Source of the DNA: Micrasema longulum
Lineage: Eukaryota; Arthropoda; Insecta; Trichoptera; Brachycentridae
NCBI GenBank assembly: GCA_022494885.1
Contig: JAGVSM010003420.1
Coordinates: 62,001-126,000, forward strand
Direction: 5' to 3'
Length of the DNA stretch: 64,000 bases
Within the stretch, counting starts at the first letter, position 1, and each line of letters opens with the position of its first letter. A program made the translations under genes and the position numbers. This document shows, piece by piece, positions 11,531 through 22,045 of the stretch. The notes beneath the pieces were generated by a model that made no database searches, was not told the DNA's origin, and saw nothing but the letters and a program-made list of their open reading frames with translations.

Positions 11531-11999
11531 ACAATAACATTTAGTAAAATTTTTAACCCCAAAATAAACACTTTAAATACTGAAAATGTATTTTTTCGGA
11601 TAAAACGCTTTCCCATGTATCTGGTTCTACAGCTTTTTTTTACAGGGGGTAAAAGTGGAAAGGAAAGAAGGATAATGTTAATAAACAATAGCATAGTGAT
11701 GCTATTGTTATTTCTGAAAACATTTATAACTATGGCTCAAATGAACTTTGTGCCCTTGTTTTTGCGAATAAGGGGCTTACTTATAAACCGGGTATAATGT
11801 TACGCCTAGGCAATAGGCATACTGTCAGAATAAGGAAGGGAATAACATTTTTATTGCAATGTTATATTCGGATGGTATTCCCATCCTAATCTGACCACTA
11901 TACTTAGGCGTAACTTTATACCAGGTTTATAAGTAGGCCCTGTATGTTTACTGATAGCGGGAATGTGTGTATAACTTTATTTTCTAGAGAAGCCCTTAA

Positions 12000-14151
12000 T
12001 GTGATTCTAAACGAAAATATGAAACTAATTATTCATAGATGACGCTTTTAACATTTTTTATTGAAAAATGCAATTTTTACGTTTCTTATCAATGGACATT
12101 TTACAAAACTTGGTTTGCGGAAACTTTACACTTTATTGATTGTAACAATACCATAACAATTTAATTTAGGTCATTTTCACAAAATGGTGTACAAAACAAA
12201 TAATAAGATAAGCTATTGTTACCCAAGTACCTCCCTACGGCTCGTTTTATTGCTGTAATTTGTTGCTAACTTCGTGGTCCATTGACCAGGTTATAGAATA
12301 AATGTAAATTTAAAAACATACCAAAATTAATAAAAATTGCAGCATAAACATAAATATCTTCAAATATACCAATAATATTTAAATTAAACATAAATGAAAA
12401 TACTAATAACAGTAGTTTTTTAATTAAAATAAATGTAAATTATAAAACAATACAAAAAAAAAAGTACCTAGGAGATTTTTGAAAATTAAGACTGACACAA
12501 TTTTTAGTCATAGAAATAATTTACTGGGTGTAAAAAGGTCTACTTTATATCCACCTTTTTATATTTTATAAATGCCTCTTTTTTTAATTATCAAGATGTT
12601 ACCGTGCGTAAGTATTTTGCATTTAAAGTGGGTCAAGTGAGTTTATCGAACAAAACAAAACCGCCTGTAAATCATTAGCGGTAAATGACTTTTTAGGCAC
12701 TTTGTCATTTCTTTTCATTCAGAAGATGACAGAAAAATTATGTAAATAGCTACATAATAAAGTTTCTAATTTTAAGAATCGAAGTTAAGATTTATGAAAA
12801 TGTCAAGACCCGTTATCCTCAAAAATCTAATTTGTATAGAAAGACAATATTTATAAATACTCATTTTTTTCAAATATGATTTAAAATGGAAGGGTTTTTG
12901 ACAAAACCTGCATAACTGAAATTATAATGTTTTTTTATTAACTGCAAAAAATATTCCGTATTTTTCTAAAAGATTTGGATTGTTTTGAAGACAATATTGT
13001 AAAATATAATGTAAAAAACATGCTTTACAATATTTTGTTTAAAACGATCCAAATGTTTAATTATTTTTTAATACAGAATGTCTTTTGTCGTTAATTAGAA
13101 GACTTTCCAATTTTAAATATGCTGTTTAAAAAAAAAACATAATTGATGAAGTTCAGCCCAACGAGAAATTGGATACGAAAATGTATTCTTAAGCGTGGTA
13201 AAAATTAAAGCATTAAATTCTACGCCGAAGTTTCTTGAAACCAAAATATATTTTTAAAAATGAACTACTTTGCATGATGTCCCAAGTTCTTCCGAATTTT
13301 TCCTAGTACCTACAGTACAAATGTTGTTGTTATATTCCGCATCTATAAATTCGTTCATAAGGTTTTATTTGATTCGTTTTAGCGTCTTTTAATATTCAAA
13401 TTAGATAAAAACAATATTTTTTAAAGATATTTCCATTAAAAAATATACTTAAAAGTTTTATATAACTAAAATAAAATTACTTTTAGACCGGAAGATTACG
13501 CCATTTTAAATTTAGACTAAACTTAGGTATCTGGGTTCTCCCATAAAGACTAAGTATTGAACTAACTAATAAATTGAACATGAAAGTGGCCAAAGCAAAA
13601 TCTTATTTTTTTGTTTTTGAAAAGAAATACAAGCATTTTAAATCACATTCATTTTCGTAAAATTTTCCTTTATTTCTACGTAAAATTATTCCTTCGATAA
13701 TGCTTTAAAACATGTATATTTTTTAACAAATATTTTAGTTGAAACATTTTTTATAGAATTGTGCTTTTTTTAACTCTTGTGTGGATGTGATGTAACACTA
13801 GTCAACATAGGACACAGGACTTATCTCTCTTATTTTTTTTTAATGATGAATTCGTATTTTTGTACTCTTCAAATGGACATTTTCACACCCGATTTGAAAA
13901 GTAAAATATGTATAACTATGCTAAATGCTGATAGTAAAAATATTTATCGTTGCTACGCGAATTATGAATGTCCGCTAATTCAGCAACATATTTATACAAA
14001 TACCTTATACAAGAGAGAGCACGAAGAAAGAAGTCATAACAAGAAAGGTAGAGACGCTGTTTTGCGGCGGGTGTTGTCTAAAACAGATTTAAACTTCAGT
14101 CGGTTGATAACAGTGATGGGGGATGCACGCGCGTAACATGAATTTGACCAC
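12000..14151. other. A+T-rich stretch without a supported gene
   Basis: Open frames here, including one of 119 codons at 13777-14136, resemble nothing I recognise and lack splice context. A dispersed repeat (AAATTGGATACGAAAATG, AAGTTTCTTGAAA, ATGAACTACTTTG) at about 13140-13290 recurs at 51000-51170 and, weakly, at 16735-16850. Confidence 0.5.
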
Positions 14152-14745
14152 ATAACCGAGTATCGCACGCAACTACACTGGCTCAGTATCAGGCATAGAA
14201 GAAACATTCACATTCTATCACTTCTTCACAATATTTTAAATAATCCCACTTCGCCTGTTTATCTGAGAGAGCTCATCCAACCTCTTTCACAACACGGACT
14301 ATCTCTTCGTTCTAGTAACGAGAGAACCCTTTTAATACCCTCTCATCGCTCTAATTTTTTTGCCTCCTCTTTCACAGTAGTAGCCGCTCGATTGTGGAAT
14401 AATCTACCCACTAATGTTAGAGACGCCCCTTCATTACTTACATTTAAGTCAAGATTGAAATGTCACTATCTAAATATTTAAATTGTTCCTTTATCCTTCT
14501 TCTTTCCTTCCCATCCCCTCTCCTCTCTTCATAGTAGTGTTATTTTTTTTATATATATATTTATTTTTGTTAATCTTTGCTTTTAATTTTTGTATAAAAT
14601 TGTAAGATTCAATATGTCCATGTATTTATAATTTTCTCAAACTGAACGGTTTGGGTAGGTAGGAAGAAATTGCCTTAAGGCAATATGCCCGCCCTTATAT
14701 GTATATTTATTGTATATGTATGTAAAGTGTCAAATAAATAAATAA
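14152..14745 (+). mobile_element. LINE remnant: reverse transcriptase C-terminus plus 3' UTR (Jockey/CR1-like)
   Basis: An open frame from about 14152 to a TAA near 14480 reads like the C-terminal end of a non-LTR reverse transcriptase polyprotein. It includes LHWLSIRHRRNIHILSLL, AARLWNNLPTNVRDAPS and TFKSRLKCHYL. A 3' UTR ends in TAAATAAATAAATG. It is 5'-truncated. The same 3' UTR occurs at 10636-11010 and 21267-21705. Confidence 0.85.
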
Positions 14746-15284
14746 ATGAATGGCGTATTTGTGATTTTTAATTTATTTTGCTATAACAGGGCAAACTTTT
14801 ATGTTAATTCGCATAAATCATGGAAACGGAATTATTAAACAGTATGATTCCATGTTTTTTTTTCAAATGTCTGAATTTGAGAATATTCCTTCTTTTACTA
14901 GTGGTAACAAGATGTTACATCACCGCGCGCAAACGGATTATTTAACACAGTCTTTTAAAAGTTAAAGAAGATAATTCTGGTTGTTTTATTCAATTTCAAA
15001 CAATATCTTATTTACGTTTTTATTACCATTATAACTGTCCTTATCGGTAACTATCGGTAACTATCGGTATAGTTACCTACCCTTCAAAAACGATAACACT
15101 AAATTAGCAAAAAAATATACAAATAATTATTCCAGGAACTGAACTGGCAAAAAACTCATAATTTTTACCGTATTAATTTGTTTCTTTGGCTTGTAAAAAC
15201 CAGCAAACACATGCGAAATTCACATGCAAGGTGTGAATCTACGTAATCAAAAATAATATGTCACTTCAAAAGTAACGGTCCGTT

Positions 15285-15475
15285 TGCTGTTTCACCAGTT
15301 TTATTGAATAGCCAAGTTATCGAAAGGGTTGAGAGTTTCAAATACCTGGGAGTACTTATATGTTACGGAAAATATCTAGTGTAATATAATAGTGCGGCTA
15401 GGAATAGCAGGCGCCACATTCAACAGCATGAAGGCTGTCTGGATATCGGATATTTACTCAGTAAAAATAAAATGC
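15285..15475 (+). mobile_element. RTE-like LINE fragment
   Basis: Broken frames read [14 protein letters not shown] and RLGIAGATFNSMKAVWI, typical of the region after the catalytic core in RTE-type reverse transcriptases. A frameshift and stops separate the two pieces, so it is dead. Confidence 0.7.
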
Positions 15476-16654
15476 CGCCTATATAACACCCATCTTTATT
15501 TATTTAAAACATCAAGTACAAATATTTTTTTATTTAATTTATTTCTTTTTAGTTACATTGAGAACATTACAGAGTATCCAATTAATTCTCGACACATTAC
15601 AAAATATACATTTCAGATTTATTAAATCGAAAAGAGAAAAAAATTTAAATCGTCATGTAAAATTGACATAGATATTACAATTTGGAAATTGCTCACCTAA
15701 GAGGAATCCCACCGTCATGATTTATATTGACATCCGGGAATAACGACTTTGGCGGACTTATTGCTAAAAGAATTAGCTTCCGGCCAATCATAAAACAGAC
15801 TGATCAAAAGGGTCAAACATTTGTACTTTGTATTTTATTAAATGCAAGTCGTATATAAAGCATAAAAAATAAACCTTATAAATCATTTAATTCAGATACC
15901 AGCCCAATAAAACTTGTTGAAGTGTTCATTTTTTATTTACTGACACTAATAATTTTTCAACAACCTTTGAACCATTCTTAATAAGTCACTTTCTATCTGA
16001 GTCCTGGTGGATTGACGTCAAACCTCGATTATGTCAAATTTATGACAGGGTTTTCACCTCGCTGCCACTGACTTTGATCAGGTACCTTTGGGTTTAATTG
16101 AATTGTGAATATTCTCTATCAATCTATAATATATATATATTTGTGTTAATTTATTTATTCATGGAAATACATATACAGGTGGCCGGAGAAGTGACGTTCA
16201 AAGGAAAAATATAATTTGAATCACCCCATGTATGTTCCGCGATATTGCATAGTTTTCGTGTTTTGATTTTTCAAATGGGTTTTTGAAAATTTTCGGAACG
16301 GTTTTTTTTTTCAAATTTGCCGAAGGTTTTTTCGGGATATTTTTAGTATATCATTTTATTTGAATTGTACTTTTACGCATAAAATACTCAGCTTCGTAAC
16401 ATTAACGAAAGCTACAAAAGTTTTGACCTCAAATTGAGGATTTACGTTCGAGCGAGTCAGACTTGAATTTTCAACATTAAATTAAAAATTTAAAAAGGAA
16501 ATTTCTTAGTTTTTAGATAACTTTAAAAACTGCGCTTGACTCTACGCTTTCATAGTAATACAAAAAAGTATAACGTAATAGGCTTTTATTCGCTAAAAAT
16601 AACCTTCAATGATACTGAGGTGGAAATATCTTAAGTTAGTAATTTAATTATGCA

Positions 16655-16715
16655 ATTGGTGTACCAATGCAGGGCCCTATGCACCACAGATTGTGGATAG
16701 AGACATGACGATGAT
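16655..16715 (+). repeat. SINE-like family Z fragment
   Basis: TTGGTGTACCAATGCAGGGC and TGCACCACAGATTGTGGA match the 3' part of the family Z copies at 49335-49475 and 18090-18160. Confidence 0.45.
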
Positions 16716-16968
16716 ATTTATTTAAAAAAAGAGTCGTGCGTTTATACACGCGCTAAAAATTTGAACATTTCATTTTACCTCGAAGTTTCTCGAAAATGTA
16801 TAACAAAATAATTTTACTTTTAACTACGTCACAAGTTCTTGTGATTCAACTTAGACCCAACTTTTATTTAAGTTGCGATTTGCTGACAGAACAACTCACC
16901 GACGGAAACTTATGACGTCACGGGGGAAGTAATTTTAAAATATACACTCTAAATTTGGCAACGTATCC

Positions 16969-17274
16969 AAAATAAAACAAGTTTATTGGATTATAATTCT
17001 GCTTTATTTTTAAAAATATATAAAGGGTATATTATGACGCGTTTCGTCTTGATAGGACACGTTCAAACAAACTATAGAATAGAATAGATATAGTATAGAA
17101 ATCCACAATCATGAAACAGCAATTATTTTTAGTATATAAGGAAACATTGTAAATATTAAAGTTTGTTTGTTTGAAAATGTCCTAACAAGACGAAATGCGT
17201 CACAATATACCCTTTGTTTATTTAAAGAAATAAAAATAAATTAGAATTATAATCCAATAAACTTGTTTTATTTT
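16969..17274. mobile_element. Hairpin element H2 with long arms
   Basis: The left arm starts AAAATAAAACAAGTTTATTG and the right arm ends CAATAAACTTGTTTTATTTT. The arms pair over about 110 bp. Both contain a GACGAAACGCGTC-like core (GACGAAATGCGTCA at the right; its inverse at the left). A possible solo relative lies at 49140-49230. It is non-coding. Confidence 0.75.
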
Positions 17275-17299
17275 AACAAATTACAACAGGGTTGTAGAA

Positions 17300-17640
17300 T
17301 ACCTTAAATAAGGGAATATGGATGTCTAGGCTGTAGTATTTACAGGACTAATGACCTGTCATTAGCTGGTTTAAGTGGCCACTTTACACACTGTGCAAAT
17401 TCACCATTTTGCCTATGTTTGAACATCCATATTTCTTCAATCCTTACATTTGTTGATTTTAGTGAAGTTAAAGAGCTGAAACCTGTATTGTTGTGAAGAG
17501 ATTCATCTGACTGAATTATTTCACATACTAAGCAACGCCTGAAAACAATTTTTCAATTTCTAAACTTCTTCTTGAACCAGTTGGTTTCATTACGTTTGTC
17601 TACGAACATTTGGACAAACTCAAATATTGTTTTATTTTGG
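17300..17640. repeat. Dispersed repeat family D copy
   Basis: Contains GACCTGTCATTAGCTGGTTT, AAGTGGCCACTTTACACACTG, GAAGTTAAAGAGCTGAAACC and a TGGACAAACTCAAATATTG end shared with the copies at 57110-57500 and 63000-63390. Confidence 0.7.
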
Positions 17641-17904
17641 ATACATTACCAAATTTAATGTGTAATTCCACCAATTATCTGCATACACAATAAATAATAA
17701 TATATACTCTTATGTTTTAAATCACAAAAATGAAAAAAAAACATAGCGATGAAAATACGAAAGGTATATAAAAAAATGGCTTAGTTTGATAGTTATTTAA
17801 CTGATAAAAACCAAATAAAATACGACTGAACTTTCTCGCAAGTACTGACCTAGCACAGATTTTATTTCAAACAAGTCTGGACATAAATATAAAGCAAGTT
17901 TTTT

Positions 17905-18185
17905 AAAGTCGACTGTCTGTGTCCGTGCAGATAAATAATGCAGTTATGTGTTTAAATAAACCAGAATCCTGGACTAGTGCTTTTGACTCGATGGCTACTC
18001 TTAGGCATAGGGATAAGTCCGCCTCGTAATGTAATGGTTCGGGCCTTCTGGGTTAGATTCGTAGTACGACTGATCGTCTTACATTCATGTAACAAAAATG
18101 ATCAGGATACGCCGCGATTGGTGTGTAATGCATCGGCATATGCACCAATAGGTACGGGAAGGGTGAGATAACGACGATTTTTACA
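17905..18185 (+). mobile_element. SINE-like repeat family Z, near full length
   Basis: It starts near GTGTCCGTGCAGATAAATAA, continues through CCAGAATCCTGGACTAGTG and GATGGCTACTCTTAGGCAT, and ends in the TGTGTAATGCATCGGCATAT part. Other copies: 46425-46545, 49335-49475 and 60165-60415. Confidence 0.6.
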
Positions 18186-18506
18186 TTTATGATTTTCCAC
18201 GTGACCAAGGACTCCGGGAGAATGTTTCGCGAAATATTATTTTCTAAAAATTTTCTCAAGTAAATGGCAACCCTGACTACAGCTAACAGTAAAGTAAAAA
18301 TACATTTATTATAGATGTTTTGAAAAGAACACAGTTAAATATGGTTTTTTCTGCAAACAGTGATAATTATTTTCACACATAATAATATTTTTGTCTACAT
18401 ATTGACTATTCATATATCTAACCTAAGGCGCCACTACACACTTGACCAAAATAACTGAAGTGGTTATAATAAGAATTTATCTGCCTTTGTTTTGATATTT
18501 AAGTTT

Positions 18507-18810
18507 CCACTTGTCTGAGGTTTATATTATTTCTTGCCTCGTGAAGCATTTTATTTATTTATTCATTAAAAATAACACTAGTTTAAATATTAATGAACTT
18601 ATTAAGGCTTTTTAGGCGATGCCCATGTCAAGCCACAATAAATAACAATAAAATACATCCACTTGTTTGAGGTTAATATTATTTCTTGCCTCGTGAAGCA
18701 TTTTATTTATTTATTCATTAAAAATTACACTAGTTTAAATATTTATGAACTTATTATGGCTTTTTAGGCGATACCCGTGTCAAGCCACAATAAATAACAA
18801 TAAAATACAT
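18507..18810. repeat. Tandem duplication, 152-bp unit, two copies
   Basis: The units 18507-18658 and 18659-18810 are nearly identical. Both contain TTGCCTCGTGAAGCATTTTA, a TTTATTTATTCATTAAAAA run and CAAGCCACAATAAATAACAA. The inverted A-rich motif suggests a duplicated LINE tail on the minus strand. Confidence 0.85.
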
Positions 18811-19619
18811 AGTAAAATTAATTACATCAAATTATAATGACATATAATAAAAATCTAGAAAAAAAACGTAAATGTCATAAATAATAAAATTCCAAAGAAT
18901 ACAATGCAAAAAAGATAATCAGGAATAATTTTTTAAATATAAATTATACGAATTAAGAATCACACATAATCAAATATACAAAATAATGGTAGCATTAAAA
19001 TCAACAAAATAATATTAAAATATAGTTATTAAATATAATTTATTTTATAATATAGCGCATTTGACTACTAACCATGAGATTTTGGGTTCGATTCTCTATT
19101 TTTGAGTCAGCAATATTTCATAAAATAATAATAAACGTAGTTTATTAACAAAAATAGCAATGACTTTGCTATTACACAATGATAGTAAATATTTGAAGGG
19201 TACAGCATATGAATGGTTGATATTAATTTTTATTCATTTAAAAGTAATATTGGCGCCTGGGGTGATATTCTGAATCTTCTCTACCCCCGAGAGAGTGGTT
19301 AACATTTTAATATGTGGATTCGATTTTTTAAAATGCGACTACGCTTTGCTTCGTTAACCTGATCGTGCCACCCTTAGACTTATGTATGATAATACCTAAG
19401 TTTTTGACTGAAATCATGAGTGGAATTTCTGTGCCATCTATTTTGAAAAGAGGAAGTGTGGAAAAATCAACTTTTTAAATACATTTGTGGATGTTGTAAG
19501 CAAAAGAGCTCCCAGTAATTGCCAGAGTTTAGATCGCAAAAATGTGCTAAATGAAAATTATCATGTTTGATGACACGTGTTTATATTTACTCGACGTTTA
19601 ATACGTAAACGCACGCAAA
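18811..19619. other. A+T-rich stretch with weak repeat traces
   Basis: A B-box-like GGGTTCGATTCTC near 19083 hints at a decayed SINE, and part of the 9315-type MITE family appears from about 19290. No gene is supported. Confidence 0.4.
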
Positions 19620-19760
19620 AAATTAAAATCCTTCTCCTACTTGCTTTAGCCGTTCTTTCGCCGTCCATTCGCTCTACATGTCCAAACCATCAACTCCTTT
19701 CTTGATTTTGTCAATAATGCTTTTCTCGCATTTTAAACCATTTTTAAATGTTTTTTTCAT
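19620..19760 (-). mobile_element. RTE-like LINE fragment
   Basis: On the minus strand a broken frame reads WFGHVERMDGERTAK, the same conserved C-terminal block that the LINE at 23790-24745 carries as RWFGHVEQMDSERTTK. Confidence 0.7.
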
Positions 19761-21076
19761 GCAAAATTAAAATAGCGGTAACATATTTCTTATGAACTTA
19801 AGAAATTAGCAATATTTTTTCCCCAAATGTATTCAAGTTTCGTCTAATCAAATTTCTAGGTCAAACACAAATTATTGCAAAACACTCGAATCCATCATTC
19901 AGTAACTATTTTACAGCGAACGAGTTTATACAGATTTATAATTACAGTATTATAAGTGTCGTTTAACCAATTGATTCCACTAAATACCGAAGAAAAACTA
20001 AGTGTCCTCCTAGCTGCTGTGAAATTTATATTTTAAATAAATAATCTGCCAACTCCAATTATCAATTTAATAAAATGTACGTAAACATTTTAATGTGTGA
20101 TAATGTGTTTTCATGATTGTGCAAATTGGTTAGGTAATTGATTAATTGTGACTTTATTTAAAATTTGCAATAGATTTTATGTATATTTATTTGTCAGAAA
20201 GTGGTTGACAGCGTTTTAATTTACTGTGCATATTATGTATATTTATGTTTGCACAAATTAACAAATAGAAAAGAAAGTACCCAGGTGAGTCGTTATTAAT
20301 ATTGATTAAGTAATAACTTCAATTAAATATAGATTTTGAAATGATTTACTTCCATGGACAGTCATTTTAATGCGGCCTTTGTCGTGTAATGTCAAGTAGA
20401 TTAGTAAATAATATAGCTTGATTTACGTACGGAGACCCCGGGTTCGATTTCCGGTGATATTGCAATTAATAAATAAATCAATGCGATGTTTTAATTTTTG
20501 GGTTATCTACCAATATAAATGAGCTTTCTGGCCTATTCTTCTTCTTTTTTATGAGTTTTTCATCTGCTTATGTCTGGCTTATTATGATGGGAATTTTAAA
20601 GTTATTATGTTATATAATTCGAAAGACAAAACAAATTACGAACAGACGCTTAATTCTTTTGGCACAAAAACTTAAAATTATTTTTAAGCATGGAGATATA
20701 TTTTCTGGAAGCAAAATGAATATCAATGATTACAAAACTCTAGTCCTAGTCTCGGACTAGCCTCTAGTCTAGTCTAGGACAGCTAAAAGAATAGAAAAAA
20801 AGCTGAGGAATATATCTCAAATGTCGATAATACGATATATAAAAATTACAGAAAAAAAAATTGACTTAGTTTAACAGTCTATCAACAAATATTTTTTTTT
20901 TTAAAAACACTGAACTTCCTAATTGAAATTCTTTTATTGTATTGTATTTATTAGCCATTGGCTTTAATATTTTCTGACGAATCGAACCCCTTGCAAAGTA
21001 GGTAAACGCTATTCTACAACGCGTAGGTAATAAGATAAAATAAATTAATTGATTAAATAAAATAAAATAAAAAAAA
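19761..21076. other. A+T-rich stretch without a supported gene
   Basis: A B-box-like CCGGGTTCGATTTCCGGTGA near 20439 marks another decayed SINE head. Nothing else is recognisable. Confidence 0.4.
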
Positions 21077-21961
21077 CCTTGTCTTTCAAGACTTTTTTTT
21101 TCTACCGACCGGTTTCAAAGATATACAAGCTTCTTTATCAAGGTATACTTAACTAATGAATTAAATCCTATTTTATTTTATCAATGCTGTGTATGGAGCT
21201 ATTATTTTTTATTCTTAGAGGCGAGGGTCAGTGGTATTCAAGCCTAGGTCTATAAAGAGCCTGGCTATTTATTTATTTGACACTTTATATACATAAACAA
21301 TATATATACCTACATATAAGGGCGGGCATATTGCTTTAAAGCAATTTCTTCCTGCCTACCCAAACCGTTCAGTTTGATCAAATTATAAATACATGGACAT
21401 ATTAAATCAATTTTAATATAAACAAAGATTAACAAAATAAAAATATATTTTTAAAAATACATTATACTATGAGGCCTACTGTCTGGAAGGCGGGAGTTTA
21501 TATTTTGCTTAATTTCCCCCTCCAAGCTCAGATCCGTAAAATATCGGGCTATTTGGTAGGGAGCGTGCTCTTTAATATCCTCAGATTTAACCAGTGGTCC
21601 CCCGAGGATGAGGCTCCTTTTATGATGCAAAGCATCACATTCACATAGAATGATTATAGGTGTTTCCTCATCTGCACTGCAGAACCTACCTCTAGAAGTT
21701 ACGTATGGAGCTAATAAATAAAGTATTTTTGTCTTGTAAGGGTGGGAAGCGTAATGTGTGATGGGTACAATCTTTAAAACTAGACAGAAGTGTACTAAAG
21801 TTAGATTAAATACATTGCGCTTCTCACCTCAAGATAAAAAGTCTTCATTTATTAACTCCATACGCAGCATTAATAAAATAAAATGGGATATAATTCATTA
21901 GTTAAGTAAACCTTGATAAAGAAGCTTGTATAGCTTTGAAACCGGTCGGTAGAAAAAATAA
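21077..21961. mobile_element. Hairpin element H3, split by a LINE insertion
   Basis: The left arm (21077-21199) contains CTACCGACCGGTTTCAAAG. The right arm (21858-21961) contains CTTTGAAACCGGTCGGTAG. The arms pair over about 100 bp. A further inner pair (about 21704-21750 and 21810-21855) flanks AAGCGTAATG. The LINE at 21267-21705 lies between the arms. Confidence 0.75.
21267..21705 (-). mobile_element. 5'-truncated LINE encoding an RNase H-type C-terminal zinc-knuckle tail
   Basis: On the minus strand an open frame from about 21700 to 21475 reads GRFCSADEETPIIILCECDA, then LARYFTDLS-like sequence. This is the pattern of the Cys/His segment that closes LINE polyproteins with an RNase H domain. 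It then joins the same 3' UTR used by the 14152-14745 LINE, with a TAAATAAAT tail. Confidence 0.75.
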
Positions 21962-22045
21962 AAAATACGTGGTTAAAAACAAATAGTGCTTCAAAAATAA
22001 TATTTATAATTGATTAAAGTTTACGAAACCTTTTATTTACAGATA

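Noticed and set aside
13777..14136. 119-codon open frame
   Set aside because: No recognised similarity, A+T-driven composition and no splice or promoter context. It abuts a LINE.
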